DNA from: Scedosporium boydii
Taxonomy: Eukaryota > Ascomycota > Sordariomycetes > Microascales > Microascaceae
NCBI GenBank assembly: GCA_002221725.1
Contig: NJFT01000273.1
Span: forward strand, 1-49,515
DNA: 49,515 bases
Direction of reading: 5' to 3'
Shown here: in pieces, positions 31,821 to 43,186 of the stretch
Numbering within the stretch: position 1 is the first letter of the stretch
Layout of the letters: the number at the start of each line of letters is the position of its first letter
Program-made: the position numbers and the translations under genes
Notes under the pieces: model-generated
What the model was told of the DNA's origin: nothing
Databases searched by the model: none
Seen by the model: the letters and a program-made list of their open reading frames with translations, nothing else

Positions 31821-33350
31821 GGTCTAGACTGAAAGCAAATGGCAAAACAATGATTTTACTAGTATATCAAGAAAATAATTATATATATAGGAAGAGGAAA
31901 GGAAGAAAAAAAAAAAAAAAAAAAAAAAGAAATATCTGTGTCTATCCCCAACGCGAACGCGGTTTGAAAGTTCTTCAACATTTATTCTCAGGGTCTCAGC
32001 CAAGAGGCCCGAGCCGTCACCTGTTCTCCGCTTATTCAGCGGACTCGGCAAGTCCATCCATGTTCCAGTCTAAATTGGTAGTTGTTATATTAATCCCGGG
32101 AACCCCGGAGAGCTGATTCCGACCTCGCGGGTCTCGTCTAAGCTCGATGACGAAGAAGAGACGCGATGGTCTCCAATTTGAAAAGGCTGTTGCTAGCTGG
32201 TGACGCGGTGCTACGTTTTGTTTTGACCAGAGAGCTCGGCCACTCCATTCTGGTGAATCTCTCTCTCATCAATACTGCTCTCGCCAGTCAGAGTTGGCCC
32301 ACAGCAAAGAAATGTCGTATGTCGTGCCTTCGCGATAGAGGTTCTGCCGCCAGGAATTCCGAAGACTCGGACTCGAGCACAGCAGCCATCTCGGACGGTA
32401 CTTCTTCCACCACATAGCTACCAGTCTACCACTATATCGGGATGAAGAAGCCCAGTCAATTCAATTACTAACAGTGGGAATCATTTCGGCTCCTGAGGGC
32501 TCGGGAAACATGAATCTCTGGCGCTGGCCAAGAAATTGATTTCGTTCGTCGGGGTTCATTGCGTTTCGGCACGGCCCGCGTCTAGCCAGTCTATTACATT
32601 GTGGGTTTTTGTGTCGATGACAATGATTTGGGCCGGATAAAACGAAATTCTAGAGCTAGCTGCTGTGGAACGGGTCCTCACTGAGCCGCTTAACGTGCCG
32701 CCTATTGAGAGAAAGAAATCTACCTCGCCAGGGATTGTCCACGGCAGTCCAAGCTTGAGTGAGGGGACTCGGTGAGGAACGAATCGCAGAAGCTTCAAAG
32801 AGAGCTCGAATCCAGTACTGGGCGGGGTTTGATCGCCCTTGGTGCCATACGTTGGGTACCTTGTACGCCGATGGATGATGTGGCGTTATTTTGGGCAGAG
32901 ACGATTTTCCTAAGCAAACGACGAATAGGGCTCGCTCGTCCAGCGTTGAAGGGACGCCACTCGACGGTCCTTGGTCCGAAGCTCAGTTGGCTACGCCCAC
33001 TTACATTGGTCTTTTCTTCGTCACTCGATGTGGGGAGCAGCGATTGGCCGATGCTAAATGTCCTTGCATCTGCATCGCGATATCCAATCCGACATCTGAT
33101 TCAGATATGCACATCTTCAGTACCAGGCGTTAGGAATAATGACGATTCAAACCTAAGGATCACAATGCGTTCAAACAAAGAGCGTCGACGCTCTAATCAA
33201 CTGGACAACCTCCAGGCTTTCAACGCCGTCTCTCGAATATAAATAGATGGGAAACGCTCCCTGTTGCCTTTCCTGCTTTTCTATGTCTGTCCAAGCCAAA
33301 ACAACTCTCTACAGGCAATTCCATATCTTGACTTCTTGCTTCAGTCCCCG
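31821..33350. other. divergent intergenic region with poly-A tract
   Basis: This 1.53-kb gap contains an A-tract of about 20-25 bases (near 31905-31930) and a TATATATA stretch just before it. Two plus-strand frames (32166-32417, 32772-33242) show no domain and are not called. The right end is the promoter of the dynamin-like gene. Confidence 0.5.
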
Positions 33351-35877
33351 ATGCTTCCATTTCGTTCTTATTTAACGGGTCCTCAAACTCCCGAACCTCC
33401 CGAATCTCCCCAAACTCCCCAAACTCCTCAATTTCCCCAGGCACCGGCCATGAGCAGCATCCCACAGGACTTGATCGACCCAAAGCAAATCGCCCTATTC
33501 GATGCCATAGACAGGCTTTCTGGCTTCCAAGGCATTGAACCCCCTGAACTGGTCGTTATCGGAGACCAGAGCAATGGGAAGAGTTCCGTCTTAGAGGCCA
33601 TTGCTCGCTTCCAGTTCCCTGTTCACGATGGCCTCTGCACACGGTTCCCAATCAAGCTTATCCTGCGGAGATCCAAGGAAAAGCGAACTCATATCTCGAT
33701 TACCCCTGGGCCTTCGCGAAAAGTGGAAGAGAAAGAACTGCGTGACTTTGCCCGTCAGATCACGCCGCATGATGATCTGAAGACATTGATCAAGAGAGCC
33801 GCGACTGTGATGAACGTACCATCCACCGTGAAGAAATTCTCAGACGATGTTCTTGTTATCAAGAAGTACGGGCCAAATCTTCCCTGCCTAAGCTTACTGG
33901 ACCTGCCTGGTCTGTTCCGAGTCGAGACGGAGAACCAAGACAGGACGAGCCGAGCTCAAGTTGAAGACATGGTTCAACGGTACATTAAATCACAACGCAA
34001 CCTCGTTCTGCTCGTTGTCAGTGCCCAATCGCCATTCAATACACATACTGCCCCAGAAATGGTGCAGAAACTCTTGGAAGATGAACCTGGCTTGGCAGAG
34101 CGAGTGGTTGGTGTTCTTACCTGTCCCGATATGGCACAGTCCCCCGATGAGGCTATTAGTATCTTAAAGGGCCGGGTCTACTCGGAACTATCAAGGCACC
34201 CTTGGATGACCGTTAGAAACCAGACAAATGACGAGAGGGAGTTGAAGGAGACTCTGGATGAACGAGACCTGAAGGAAGAAATGTTTTTCAGTGAGGGACG
34301 GTGGCAGTCCGTTTCTCAAGCACAGAAGGGCATAAGGGCACTGCGAACGACTCTGAAGGATATACTCTGGACGCACACCCGCCACGAGCTGCGAGGCCTC
34401 ATTGACGAAGTGCGAAGGGAAATCGAGAAGTCGGAAAATGCTGTCGCTGGTTTTAGCCAGCCCAGGGACACTGAGGAGGCACAACGCGAGTATCTCTTCA
34501 AGATTGCCGGGAAGTTCCAGAAGCTTGTAAGGGAGGGCGTGGATGGGTCATACAGAAACGAGGACTGCAAGAAGTCGCACTTGACACAGGAGAGTTGCCC
34601 GGATTGCACGCCCTTCTTCCCCCCGTTCGGAGACAACAGCCCCGAGAGCCAGGAAAAGAGACTCTGTACTAGGGTGAGAGCTTTATGCAGAGCTTTCACA
34701 ATTGCCATGCGAAGGTTTGGCAAGACAAAGATTGTAGTCTACGACGCTGAAGGCGGTGGCGCGATCGGCGGGGCAAATAGTGATGAAGAGTTGGGAGAGC
34801 GGAGCCCTCTCTCTCCTGACATGATCAAGGAGTTCTATACCCACAAGGAGCCCTCCCGCACCGACCCAAGGAGTTACGAGCGATATGTTGACGATCAAAT
34901 TGAGCACTGGCGCAGCGGTGAACCACGAGGAGAGTCAAGCCATAGAGTTTACACAGGCCTGTTCAAGGAGCAGTCGGAGAAGTGGCTTCGCATCGCCACG
35001 AGACACCTCGTGGCCACCTGGGAATCCGTCAGGCGGTTTGTTGATTTGGCACTCGCCGCCGCCTGCAGTGACTCCGAATTACGCGATTCACTCAAGAACC
35101 ACACCATAGACCCGCAGCTGAAAGAACTAGAGCAAGAGGCCACCAAGGACATGAAGAACCTACTTCGATGCCATGATCATGGCATGTCGGGCTTCTACGA
35201 CAGCTTCATCGATTTCCAGCGTATCCAGCCGCACACCCGAGATCTGGCCGGCCGCCTGGCCCACAGCCTCCTAGGTGGTTACGAAAGCGCCGCTGTGGGC
35301 AAGTCGGGTGGCTTTGACAGCTGGTACCAGAGTGTCGGTGAGGCGCTTCTCAATACGATCTTGCCAAAGAATGGTTTGTTCATCAACGATCTCGTTAGAG
35401 GCGAGCTCATTGGGATGGTGCGGAGCACGTTGACGCAGCTGGCGGATACGTCGTCAAACACTAACCCAATGGTCCAAGGAGCGGTCATTAAACTGGCCGC
35501 GGAAGCTGGGTCACCTGCTTCCAAACGTGTTATCGAGCACGTGGAGACGTACTACGAGGTAAGAACTCAACTCTCCGATTTTACTGAAATTTTGAGCCAG
35601 CGGCGGTGACGAGATGAAAGGCTGACGGACTTGGCCATAATAGATCAGCATGCTGGCTTTCGTGGGATACGTCAACGCTCTAGTCGTCGGGAAGGGTATA
35701 TTGCAGAGGCTCCCGGATACCATCCTGACTGATGAGCTGGTGAGAGGTCTCGACGCTCAGACAGTGAGGCATATGGCGGGAGAGACAACGGATGTGACCC
35801 AAAAGAGGGAGAAGGAGAAGCAGAATCTCAAAGTCTTGCGGGAGAGTTTGGCCACCTTGACGGCCTTTCGCGAGTAG
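33351..35877 (+). CDS. dynamin-family (Mx-like) large GTPase
   Basis: Two exons, 33351-35558 and 35644-35877 (85-bp intron, GTAAGA/TAG), giving 813 aa; the ATG at 33450 would give 780 aa and skip a Pro/Thr/Gln-rich leader of 33 residues. The GTPase domain shows the P-loop GDQSNGKSS (71-79), the switch threonine region GLCTRFP, DLPG (184-187) and the G4 position as TCPD (257-260) instead of the usual T-K-x-D. The stalk region is helical. The C-terminal exon (YYEISMLAFVGYVNALV, then a long charged helix) is the GTPase effector domain, so the architecture is complete without PH or Pro-rich domains, as in Mx-like fungal dynamins. Such proteins self-assemble on membranes; the fungal role is undefined. 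Confidence 0.88.
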
Positions 35878-36214
35878 GCGATCCAGGACTCGCCGGGGAA
35901 GATTTATTAGATAATACTAAACCGTTATGTGCCGGGGACATCGTCTTGTTCCCTTTTTTTTTTATGATGATTATTAGTTCCATAGCCAGATCGAAATTGA
36001 TGTCCAAGTATGCTTTAACAGAACATATATGAAGCTTCTAGATGGCCAAGCAATTCCTTTGGATCTAGCACTACTCTCTCCTAGAAAGAAGGCGTGGGCT
36101 GAAGTCCCGTCGGATGTTATGACAGAAAAGATGTAGCCGCGGCCCTGAAACTGATCAGAGCGTAACTGCGTCAACGACTTTACTATACAAATCAATAGGA
36201 GCATCCATTGTGCC
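35878..36214. other. convergent 3' flanks
   Basis: These 337 bp, with an A/T-rich patch near 35950-35965, lie between two convergent genes. I see no gene. Confidence 0.5.
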
Positions 36215-37280
36215 TCACCATAGGTGCTGCCCGACAAACGTCAAGTTATGACATACCCAATATCCCTTGACACCATGGTAACTGTCCAATTTGTTCTCCG
36301 GTATGTCGCGCCACACTTTGTCAGGCGCATCTATCTCTTTCTCACGGTCAAGTCCTGACCCCGTCTTGTCCCGTTTCCAATGGTGGTAGTGAAAAGTTGG
36401 GAGCGAGACCTTGCATTCCTTCAGTCTGTGCAATCTTCCGACCATAACATCAACCATGTCCAGCAGGATATTGGCGGCTTCCAAGAAGGTAGACCGTCGA
36501 TACCGTATGAGCAAATCGCCATCAAGAGACAGGTACAAGTATCTTAAGTTGGGCAAGGTCTCGGGTAGCATGTCTAACAGGGTTTGGAAACCGGGCATGC
36601 CCGCACCGGGAGGAAATCTGTACCCGTAACCTGGCAACGGCTCCCCGAACGGGTGGATGTTCCAGATCAACTCCACAGAAGTAATCGCGCGCATAGTAGC
36701 CGGCGCAAGCCGGTCCGATAGGTATCGACACAGATAAGTCCTGCGTATGTGCAGCGTGTTCGTCCCATAGAGCACATCCACGCCCTCGACGTATGCACGA
36801 CGGCACGCCAATAACCAGCCCAGAGCGCCGATGTTGCAGGGTTTGGGGACCGCCTCGGGAAAATACTCCTTCCACCAGGATGCGTGCGGTCTCCTGCAAG
36901 TATCCTCAGTCGGCTGGTCCAGGTGCAACCTAAAGCCTGCGTAATAAATCCCCTGGGAGCTAGCCGTACGGTCGCAGACGCCTCCCCACAACGCCCAACC
37001 CCGAAGATCTCGGCTCCCGGGCGGTACTACGTCTCGGCTTCCTCTTCTTCCTGTACCTTGGGATGAGATCCATGTGTACGGTCCGACCGCCGAAAGCATA
37101 AACGAGAATGAGGTGGCGTATCTCGGACGGGAGGCGCTGGAAGAAGGGGCTCTCGGCTGTCGACGGGGACGCAGGGTTGATTTCGACCAGGGACTTGCGG
37201 CGAACTGGCAGCTGAGGGAAGAATTCGTTCGACTCCTTGCCTTGTTCTTGCCGAAGCAATGAGCAGGCAGCAACCAGACC
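36215..37280 (-). pseudogene. DUF7730/F-box-like protein gene, frame-broken and without clear start
   Basis: An opening segment on the minus strand (about 37260-37070) carries SPFFQRLPSEIRHLILVYAFGGRTVHMDL, the typical opening of fungal DUF7730 (F-box-like) proteins. The continuation lies in another frame (about 37030-36215): LRGWALWGGVCDR, NIGALGWLLACRRAYVEGVDVLYGTNTLHI, and a long helical tail. The shift (+1) falls near 37030-37070. A 43-nt intron could mend it formally, but it would be unusually short and lacks a branch site. No in-frame ATG precedes the first segment. I therefore read it as a degenerate or mis-sequenced gene. Family function is unknown. Confidence 0.55.
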
Positions 37281-37818
37281 AATCCACGAGCTTGATTGGG
37301 TAGAGGCCAGGAGCTCAGCAGCAGGCAGTTTTCGTTTTGTTTTGTTGTATTTTTATTCCTTATTTTCCTCTCGTAATGTTTTCTTTCTTTAGCTAAAGTA
37401 AGTCGTGGGCGGCGAGTTCTCAAACAGCCATTTAAACCCAAAACTAGGCCTCGAGAATTGGACGATACCACGGACAGACCAAGTTTATGGTCTCTTATTC
37501 TCGGCAATCTTCCCTTTCTTCATGATGCTGCTTTATCCTAATTCGCGATCTGAGATACCTGGAAAATACATGGATATGTAAGGTGGAGGTGGCATTCTGG
37601 CAATAATCTACAGCACGAACAATAGATAACCCCAATATCCCAACCAAATCCGGACTCCGTCGACAGAGATGTAAAGTGCGCGGTGAGGTGAGTGGCTGTC
37701 AAGTTGGCTTCTGCCCAGTAACGACAATCCTTCGAAATCAGTTAGTATAAATTTTAGTGTTTAATTAGTGTTTGAAATAACAATGCATAGCTGCCCATTC
37801 AAGGACCTCGGGATATTC
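37281..37818. other. intergenic, no gene seen
   Basis: These 538 bp separate two minus-strand genes. A/T-rich patches occur near 37335-37400 and 37740-37780, the latter probably being the 3' end of the methyltransferase transcript. Confidence 0.45.
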
Positions 37819-39447
37819 TTACATCTCGTTGTATGAATGAATGGCTGGGTTGGTGAGCTCTCCACGGAGCTTGACCAGGTAGAGCTGTGCTTCCTCGTAT
37901 GACCACTGCCAAACACGCGGTCAGTACGGCCAACTACAATATGGAGAGTGGCAACCCTCAAACAAGGTCTTGTTTGGATCTTCTCCTCGGAAATGAGTAT
38001 TAGGCTTACCCCCAAATGTTCCGTCAACCCACGGATTGAGAATCCCTCGAGCCCTTGAAGAATAAACTGTCGATTCCAAGCTCCCCAACGTTTCAAATCT
38101 TTATTCTTCGGCCATGTCCCAATCGGCATCTTTAGCGTTCTCCTCTTGACGTTGACAAAGCCAGCCTCCTTGATGACTTCGCCAGCCGTCTCCGAGATGG
38201 CAAAGCTCTTGCCCGTGACCTCCCCAAACTTCCCAAACACCTCGGCCCATTTCGTTTGCGCGGAATCGGGCTTTACGGTCCCGTCGTCTGAGCGGGCGAT
38301 GGTTGAAAGCTCGACTTGCTCAACCCACCCGCCCGGCTTCAAATGTCTGTGCTCTAAGTTCAGCCCTATTGCACACAATATGTTACGAGTTAGAGGCCGA
38401 AAAGTATCCTGCTAACATACTTGAGGACCTTTGCATGGAATTTAACCCAATCTGGGACACAACCCGTCATCGTCCGGATATGGATAAAGTCAAAGTGGTT
38501 TTCGGGGTACGTCCAGTCCTTGGTGACATCGTCGATTTCAAACTTGCAATTCGACGGGACAAATGGCGGCTGGATGGGAGACAAGTCCACACCGATAACT
38601 TCGGCAGATGGATGTTCATCAGCGAACTCGCTATTGCCGAGTAACGTCAGTAAGGGAAGTCCCGAGAAACGCTTACAGAAAACTCACATTGCCCACACGC
38701 CGGTACCGCAACCAACGTCGAGTGCACGCTGTAAGGAAAAAAAGGAAATGAGGGTCAGATAAGATGTCAGAGTACCACAGCCGGATTTTGAGATTATAAT
38801 AGTACGTACCTGAATGTTCTTCTCGAGGGGGGCGTCGTACAGCTTGCCGTCGAGCACAATGCGATACATTTCGTGTCTTAATAAGTGGGAGGCAAGGTCA
38901 GTATCACCAACTAAAGAACGAGCCCGAATTCATCCGGGCTGGAAATAGCCTTCGAGACACCTACACTAAATCTTCTGCGTCCTGTTGCCTCTCATCATTC
39001 GGAGCCCTGAATCAAGTATCAAATTAACTGTTGGCCTGCCTGGATTTCTCTCCGGGGAAGTGCGGAAGAGACTACGCCTACCAATAAGCACCATCTTCGT
39101 ATGCGTGATAACGGCGACCATTGTCCCACTTGTAATTCAGAATCGAAGATCTGAGGCTCGTCGTGTCGGTAATAGCACTAAGGTAATCATAAGTTGGTCT
39201 GAAGCGGCTATCGATCCGGTCTAGTCGGGATCGAGTCTCGAGACTTACGATGAGGCGTACACGGAATCAGCGTCCGCGGTATCCTGGTTAGACGTGGCTT
39301 AGAATTCTGTATTGGACGATGGAACATGGGGAGGACAAGCTCTGTGACACTACTTACCACCTCGATAGTGTTATTCCCCTGGTCGCCTAGGACGGGAGCC
39401 GCACCTTCAGCCGAAGATGCCTCGGGATGTGTCTCTGGGTTACTCAT
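37819..39447 (-). CDS. LaeA-like S-adenosylmethionine-dependent methyltransferase
   Basis: Nine exons: 39447-39358, 39283-39249, 39177-39082, 39006-38965, 38876-38810, 38728-38688, 38630-38421, 38346-38010 and 37905-37819, giving 334 aa. All phases close, including three exons of only 35, 42 and 41 nt. The N-terminus has the family block NYKWDNGRRYHAYEDGAYWAPND and HEMYRIVLDGKLYDAPL. Methyltransferase motif I is RALDVGCGTGVWAIEF (from residue 111), followed by VIGVDLSPIQP, FDFIHIRTMTGCV and LKPGGWVEQVE. The C-terminus WSYEEAQLYLVKLRGELTNP is also typical. The family includes the secondary-metabolism regulator LaeA and many paralogues; this is more likely a paralogue. The nearby acyltransferase and regulator may or may not be targets. 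Confidence 0.87.
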
Positions 39448-40817
39448 TGTACAGTATTTCTTTTCGGATTTGATCAAATGAGGTTGATCTGTCTTTCCTG
39501 GCAGAATCTGGAGTCAGGCAAGACAGCTATAGGGCCGAAGGCGTTAGCGTGATGCGATGCGGACGACTGGATGAGGACGGACTAGCGACTGAGGATTAAA
39601 AGTGCCAAAAGGGAGAAAAAAGAGAAAAAGGATCTAAATTATTAGTTAAATCGAGGGACGGACCGAGGAGCGGGGGTTGTGCTACCCTCTCCATTGTATC
39701 CACTTGGCCGCATCTACGTAGTATTCGGTTCACCGGTTCTGCGTTTCCCAATTTCCTATCATATGCGAGGGCGTGGGGCGAGCATCCCAATCCTTTAAAT
39801 ACTGTGGATCAAGACGTACGAGCTTGGGACCCCCCCCACGGCGGCCACGGCGGGGGGGGGGGAACCCATTCTCAGCTCCTACGTTACTTTAGTGGTGCAG
39901 AGCCAACATTGACAGTCACATTGATGAACGAAGGGCCACAGAGGTCGAAGTACAATCAGAGTCCATGACAAGCGATCTAAGCACGCCAAGCCAAGCCAAG
40001 ATCCTGTCAGCACTGCCAGACATACCAGGCATACGAGCTATCTTGAACTTTATTCTTTCCGCCTTACTATATCCGGGAAAAGTAGACCGCAGCAGACCAA
40101 GCTGGGTATGGTCTTCACTGGCTCACTCGCCCCCATGGTCAGGGCCATCATCTGCTTTACCCCGGATAGAGTAAGTCTTCGACCATAGTCCCCTGGGTCT
40201 CTACCAATTCCTTTATCTTGTTAATCCAATACTCGAAAAACAAAATGGTACACTGCAGCGACATTGCAGTCGTCCATCTTTATCAGATTACTCGGTGGCT
40301 CTGTGTTCCTCGGATGTCCCGGAAACTCAAACCCGAGTTTGTGTGGATACATCCATCAGATTTAAACGAGACGCATCACAGTCCAATAGCCATTCCAGAA
40401 AACAGGGGAAATCTATTCATGTTGCGCTAAAGCGGCACGTTGCCGTCGAGCAGAAGATCTCCTCAGTCCCGGCCCGGGGCTTATATCACGAAGAGGTATG
40501 TGCTCAACCATGATGTACTAAACTTAGACGGATATCTTATGAAGGTTCTACGGATCGTAAGCGCTGTTTGAATGAGTAGCTGGGAGGACATAATAGTCGG
40601 ACTCGAAGGTTCGTAGCAGGCAAGATTCAATCGCTCCGGTTTCGCCTGTTGACTACAGCGGATCGATGACCCAACTTGGCGAATCAATATTAAAGTAACC
40701 GAACACACTCGCCGCAGTTTTCTTGCTAGCGACATTTCGAGCGAGGACCGAGGCTTTTCTGCAGCAAAGTTGGAGAGAAAGGCCCGGTCGTCCTAAGTTG
40801 GTTGGAAGAAGTTCAGG
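39448..40817. other. intergenic with C-tract/G-tract hairpin
   Basis: These 1.37 kb contain no gene I can support. At 39828-39867 a run of 8 C, the repeat ACGGCGG-CC-ACGGCGG and a run of 11 G could fold as a hairpin. Short open frames on both strands lack motifs. Confidence 0.45.
39830..39862. repeat. C8 / G11 inverted tract with internal direct repeat
   Basis: C at 39830-39837 can pair with G at 39852-39862; between them ACGGCGG occurs twice. The flanks GGGA and AACCC extend the pairing imperfectly. It may be only a simple-sequence hairpin; the long homopolymers are also places where base counts are unreliable. Confidence 0.5.
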
Positions 40818-42997
40818 ATGGCATCGGTGGTGTCTACGGATCACTTGATTCTGATGTCGACCCCGGCATTTTGGGACCAGATCGACCGTCTCATTCGGCC
40901 CCACCACCAGAAAGAATGCATGTGAGAACTATCTACACAACATCGAACTTGACAAAGCAACCCCGGCTCTCGAATCGTACTCAAGATCAGTTCAAGTTTG
41001 GGGAAACGGCGATGGAATCGAGGTATCCGCGAAGGAAATGATCGAGGGAATGCTGCTCTTGGCGGAAAATCTGGCGCTCGAACAGGCGGCCGGGAAACAA
41101 CTAGAAAATCTCAAGGCCGCTCTTGACGACGTACGAATGATTGCTCTATTAGAGCCGACTCCGGAAGGATCTTCGCCATACTCCTCTGCATCTGTAAATG
41201 AGAGATTTGTTCTCTCTCCTTCGGCCCCACGCTCGCTTTACAGCAGTTGCCTTGACAGCACCAGCCTTCGGCTTTTGGAAATCGTTTCTGTTGACGGCGA
41301 CAATGTTGAGATCGGACTTCAATCCTACCTCTTTGACAGCGAGCTAGAGTTTGATGCCCTCTCATACGTCTGGGGCCAAGAGAAACCCACTGCACTCATT
41401 ACTTGCAATAAAGACAGCGTACTCCATGTCACACCGAGCTTGAAGGAGATACTCAAATGTTTATGCTATTATCGGCCTCTGCCTGCGCGACAAGTGTGGA
41501 TAGATGCCATATGCATCAACCAAAACGACAACGAGGAGAAGAAATCTCAAATACCATTGATGAGAGAGATATACTCCCAGGCTTCTCAGACTGTCTTCTG
41601 GATGGGTCCGTCGGACTCGACCGCGGACTCTTTCATGGATGCCGCGCCGACGCTTTCCCGCGGAATCAAGCGCTCCAGGATGACAGAATCTGACCTTTTT
41701 CTACCTCCTGGATACTATCGAACTCACGACTGTGGACCTGTTTGGGCAGGGTTCTCCTACCTCCTATGCAGCGCATGGGTGACACGCATGTGGACTCTTC
41801 AGGAGGCTATACTCCCATCAAAGGCCATAATTATGCGTGGAAATAAGTGGATTCACTTTAGATGCGATGGTAGAACTCAGATTAATGGTGGAGCGTAGCG
41901 GAATTCCGATCTCTGAAGTGCCGGAAGAGATTGCGAACGGCACCCTTGGGCGTTACTTTGGTCCTCACGTTGTGGGAAATTGGGGTGAGATGTGTTACCT
42001 CAGAGAGGTCAAGTCGTCAAAAGGGACCGTGAATAAAAGATGTATCCCAGTTCTCCTGCATGAGCGCCGAATGCGAGATGTTAGTGAACCGGTGGACCGT
42101 GTGTGGGCACTAGACGGTCTTTTCGATGACGAACTCCGAAGTAGAGTCATCCCATTCATCGACTACGGCGAGGAAGCTCGAAAGGAATACTGGAAAACCT
42201 ACCTCAAAGTAGCCAAGGAAATCTTGCTCCTCGATCCTTCGCTGGGAATCTTATCCATTCCCCCATCGTTAGAGAAAGATCCTCGGCTGCCGACATGGTG
42301 TCCCGATTGCTCTGGGTGGCCGACAACGGGGTTAATGTACACCTTCCTCGAAGGCTTTCGTGCTGGTATTCCCGGATTCCAGAACTCGCAACATCCCGCT
42401 CCTCAGGCTTCATTCTCCGAGCATGACCATTTCCTTCGGATTCGAGGATTCCGTATAGATATCCGACCCCGGGTTGCATGGTCGCATAGGTAGTATCCTA
42501 GAGGAGCGAGCAACGTACGAGTGGGAAAGTTCGTGTTTGAAACTTGCAAGGCGTGTTAAAGTGGATGACGGCATTCCTAGTGCGTACGAACGCACTTTGA
42601 CGAGCGGCGGAGGCCCGGCTGGGAAAGCAGACCCAGAGGCATGGGAGCAAGCCTATCAACATGCCCTTCAAGATGCTCCTCACCTAACCCATCGGAGTCT
42701 GGGACCTAACAACAGAGCAGTTATGAAAGCAAGATTTAAGGGGCGATTTATCAAGTGTCTAGGACGTTCCTTTTTCAGTACTCAATCAGGGCTTCTCGGG
42801 AGCGGCCCGGCAGGTTTGCAGTCCGGGGAAACGATTTGACGTTTCACGGCGCAGGGCCACTTTTCGTCCTTCGTTTTGCAGCCCAGGACGGCACGGTTGC
42901 AAGTTTTATTGGGGATGCATATATCCATGACTATATGGATCTTAATAACCTGAGCGGGCGGGAGACGATGGCAAGCCGGACTTTTACTATTAGATAG
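40818..42997 (+). pseudogene. HET-domain protein pseudogene with at least four frame breaks
   Basis: From the ATG at 40818 (MASVVSTDHLILM) pieces of one HET protein appear in successive frames. They are a leader ending RPHHQKECM; then ENYLHNIELDKATPALESY; the HET domain itself (FDALSYVWGQ, RQVWIDAICINQND, AWVTRMWTLQEAIL); a third piece from about 41850 (LDAMVELRLMVERSG, VDRVWALDGLFDD); a fourth from about 42490 (SILEERATYEWESSCLKLARR); and a fifth from about 42835 (HGAGPLFVLR, FIGDAYIHDYMDLNNL). Breaks fall near 40921, 41853, 42492 and 42836. None has splice signals. With so many shifts it cannot make a full protein. It was presumably once an incompatibility gene of about 720 residues. Confidence 0.78.
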
Positions 42998-43186
42998 GAG
43001 GGTCGTTCACGTTTTGCTAACGCATGCATCTTGCTCAAGTGAATCGAGCCCCAGTGAGAGCCACATTCAGCGCGCTACTCCGCAGGCAAATCACTCCCAG
43101 GTTAAATGTTGATTCCCATATGCCATACACGAAAAGTGGGATTTCATACCAGTAGATTAGAGAAAAAAACTAACGCGAGGGAATAT

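Noticed and set aside
32772..33242. 156-codon plus-strand frame upstream of the dynamin-like gene
   Set aside because: No recognisable domain; it overlaps the probable promoter and 5' UTR of the dynamin-like gene.
37030..37075. 43-nt intron to restore the DUF7730-like frame
   Set aside because: Formally it fixes the phase, but it is shorter than usual fungal introns and has no branch site, so a frame break is more likely.
37027..37507. Upstream extension of the DUF7730-like frame to an ATG at 37507
   Set aside because: The extension has low-complexity composition and the family's opening block lies in another frame, so this ATG is not the real start.
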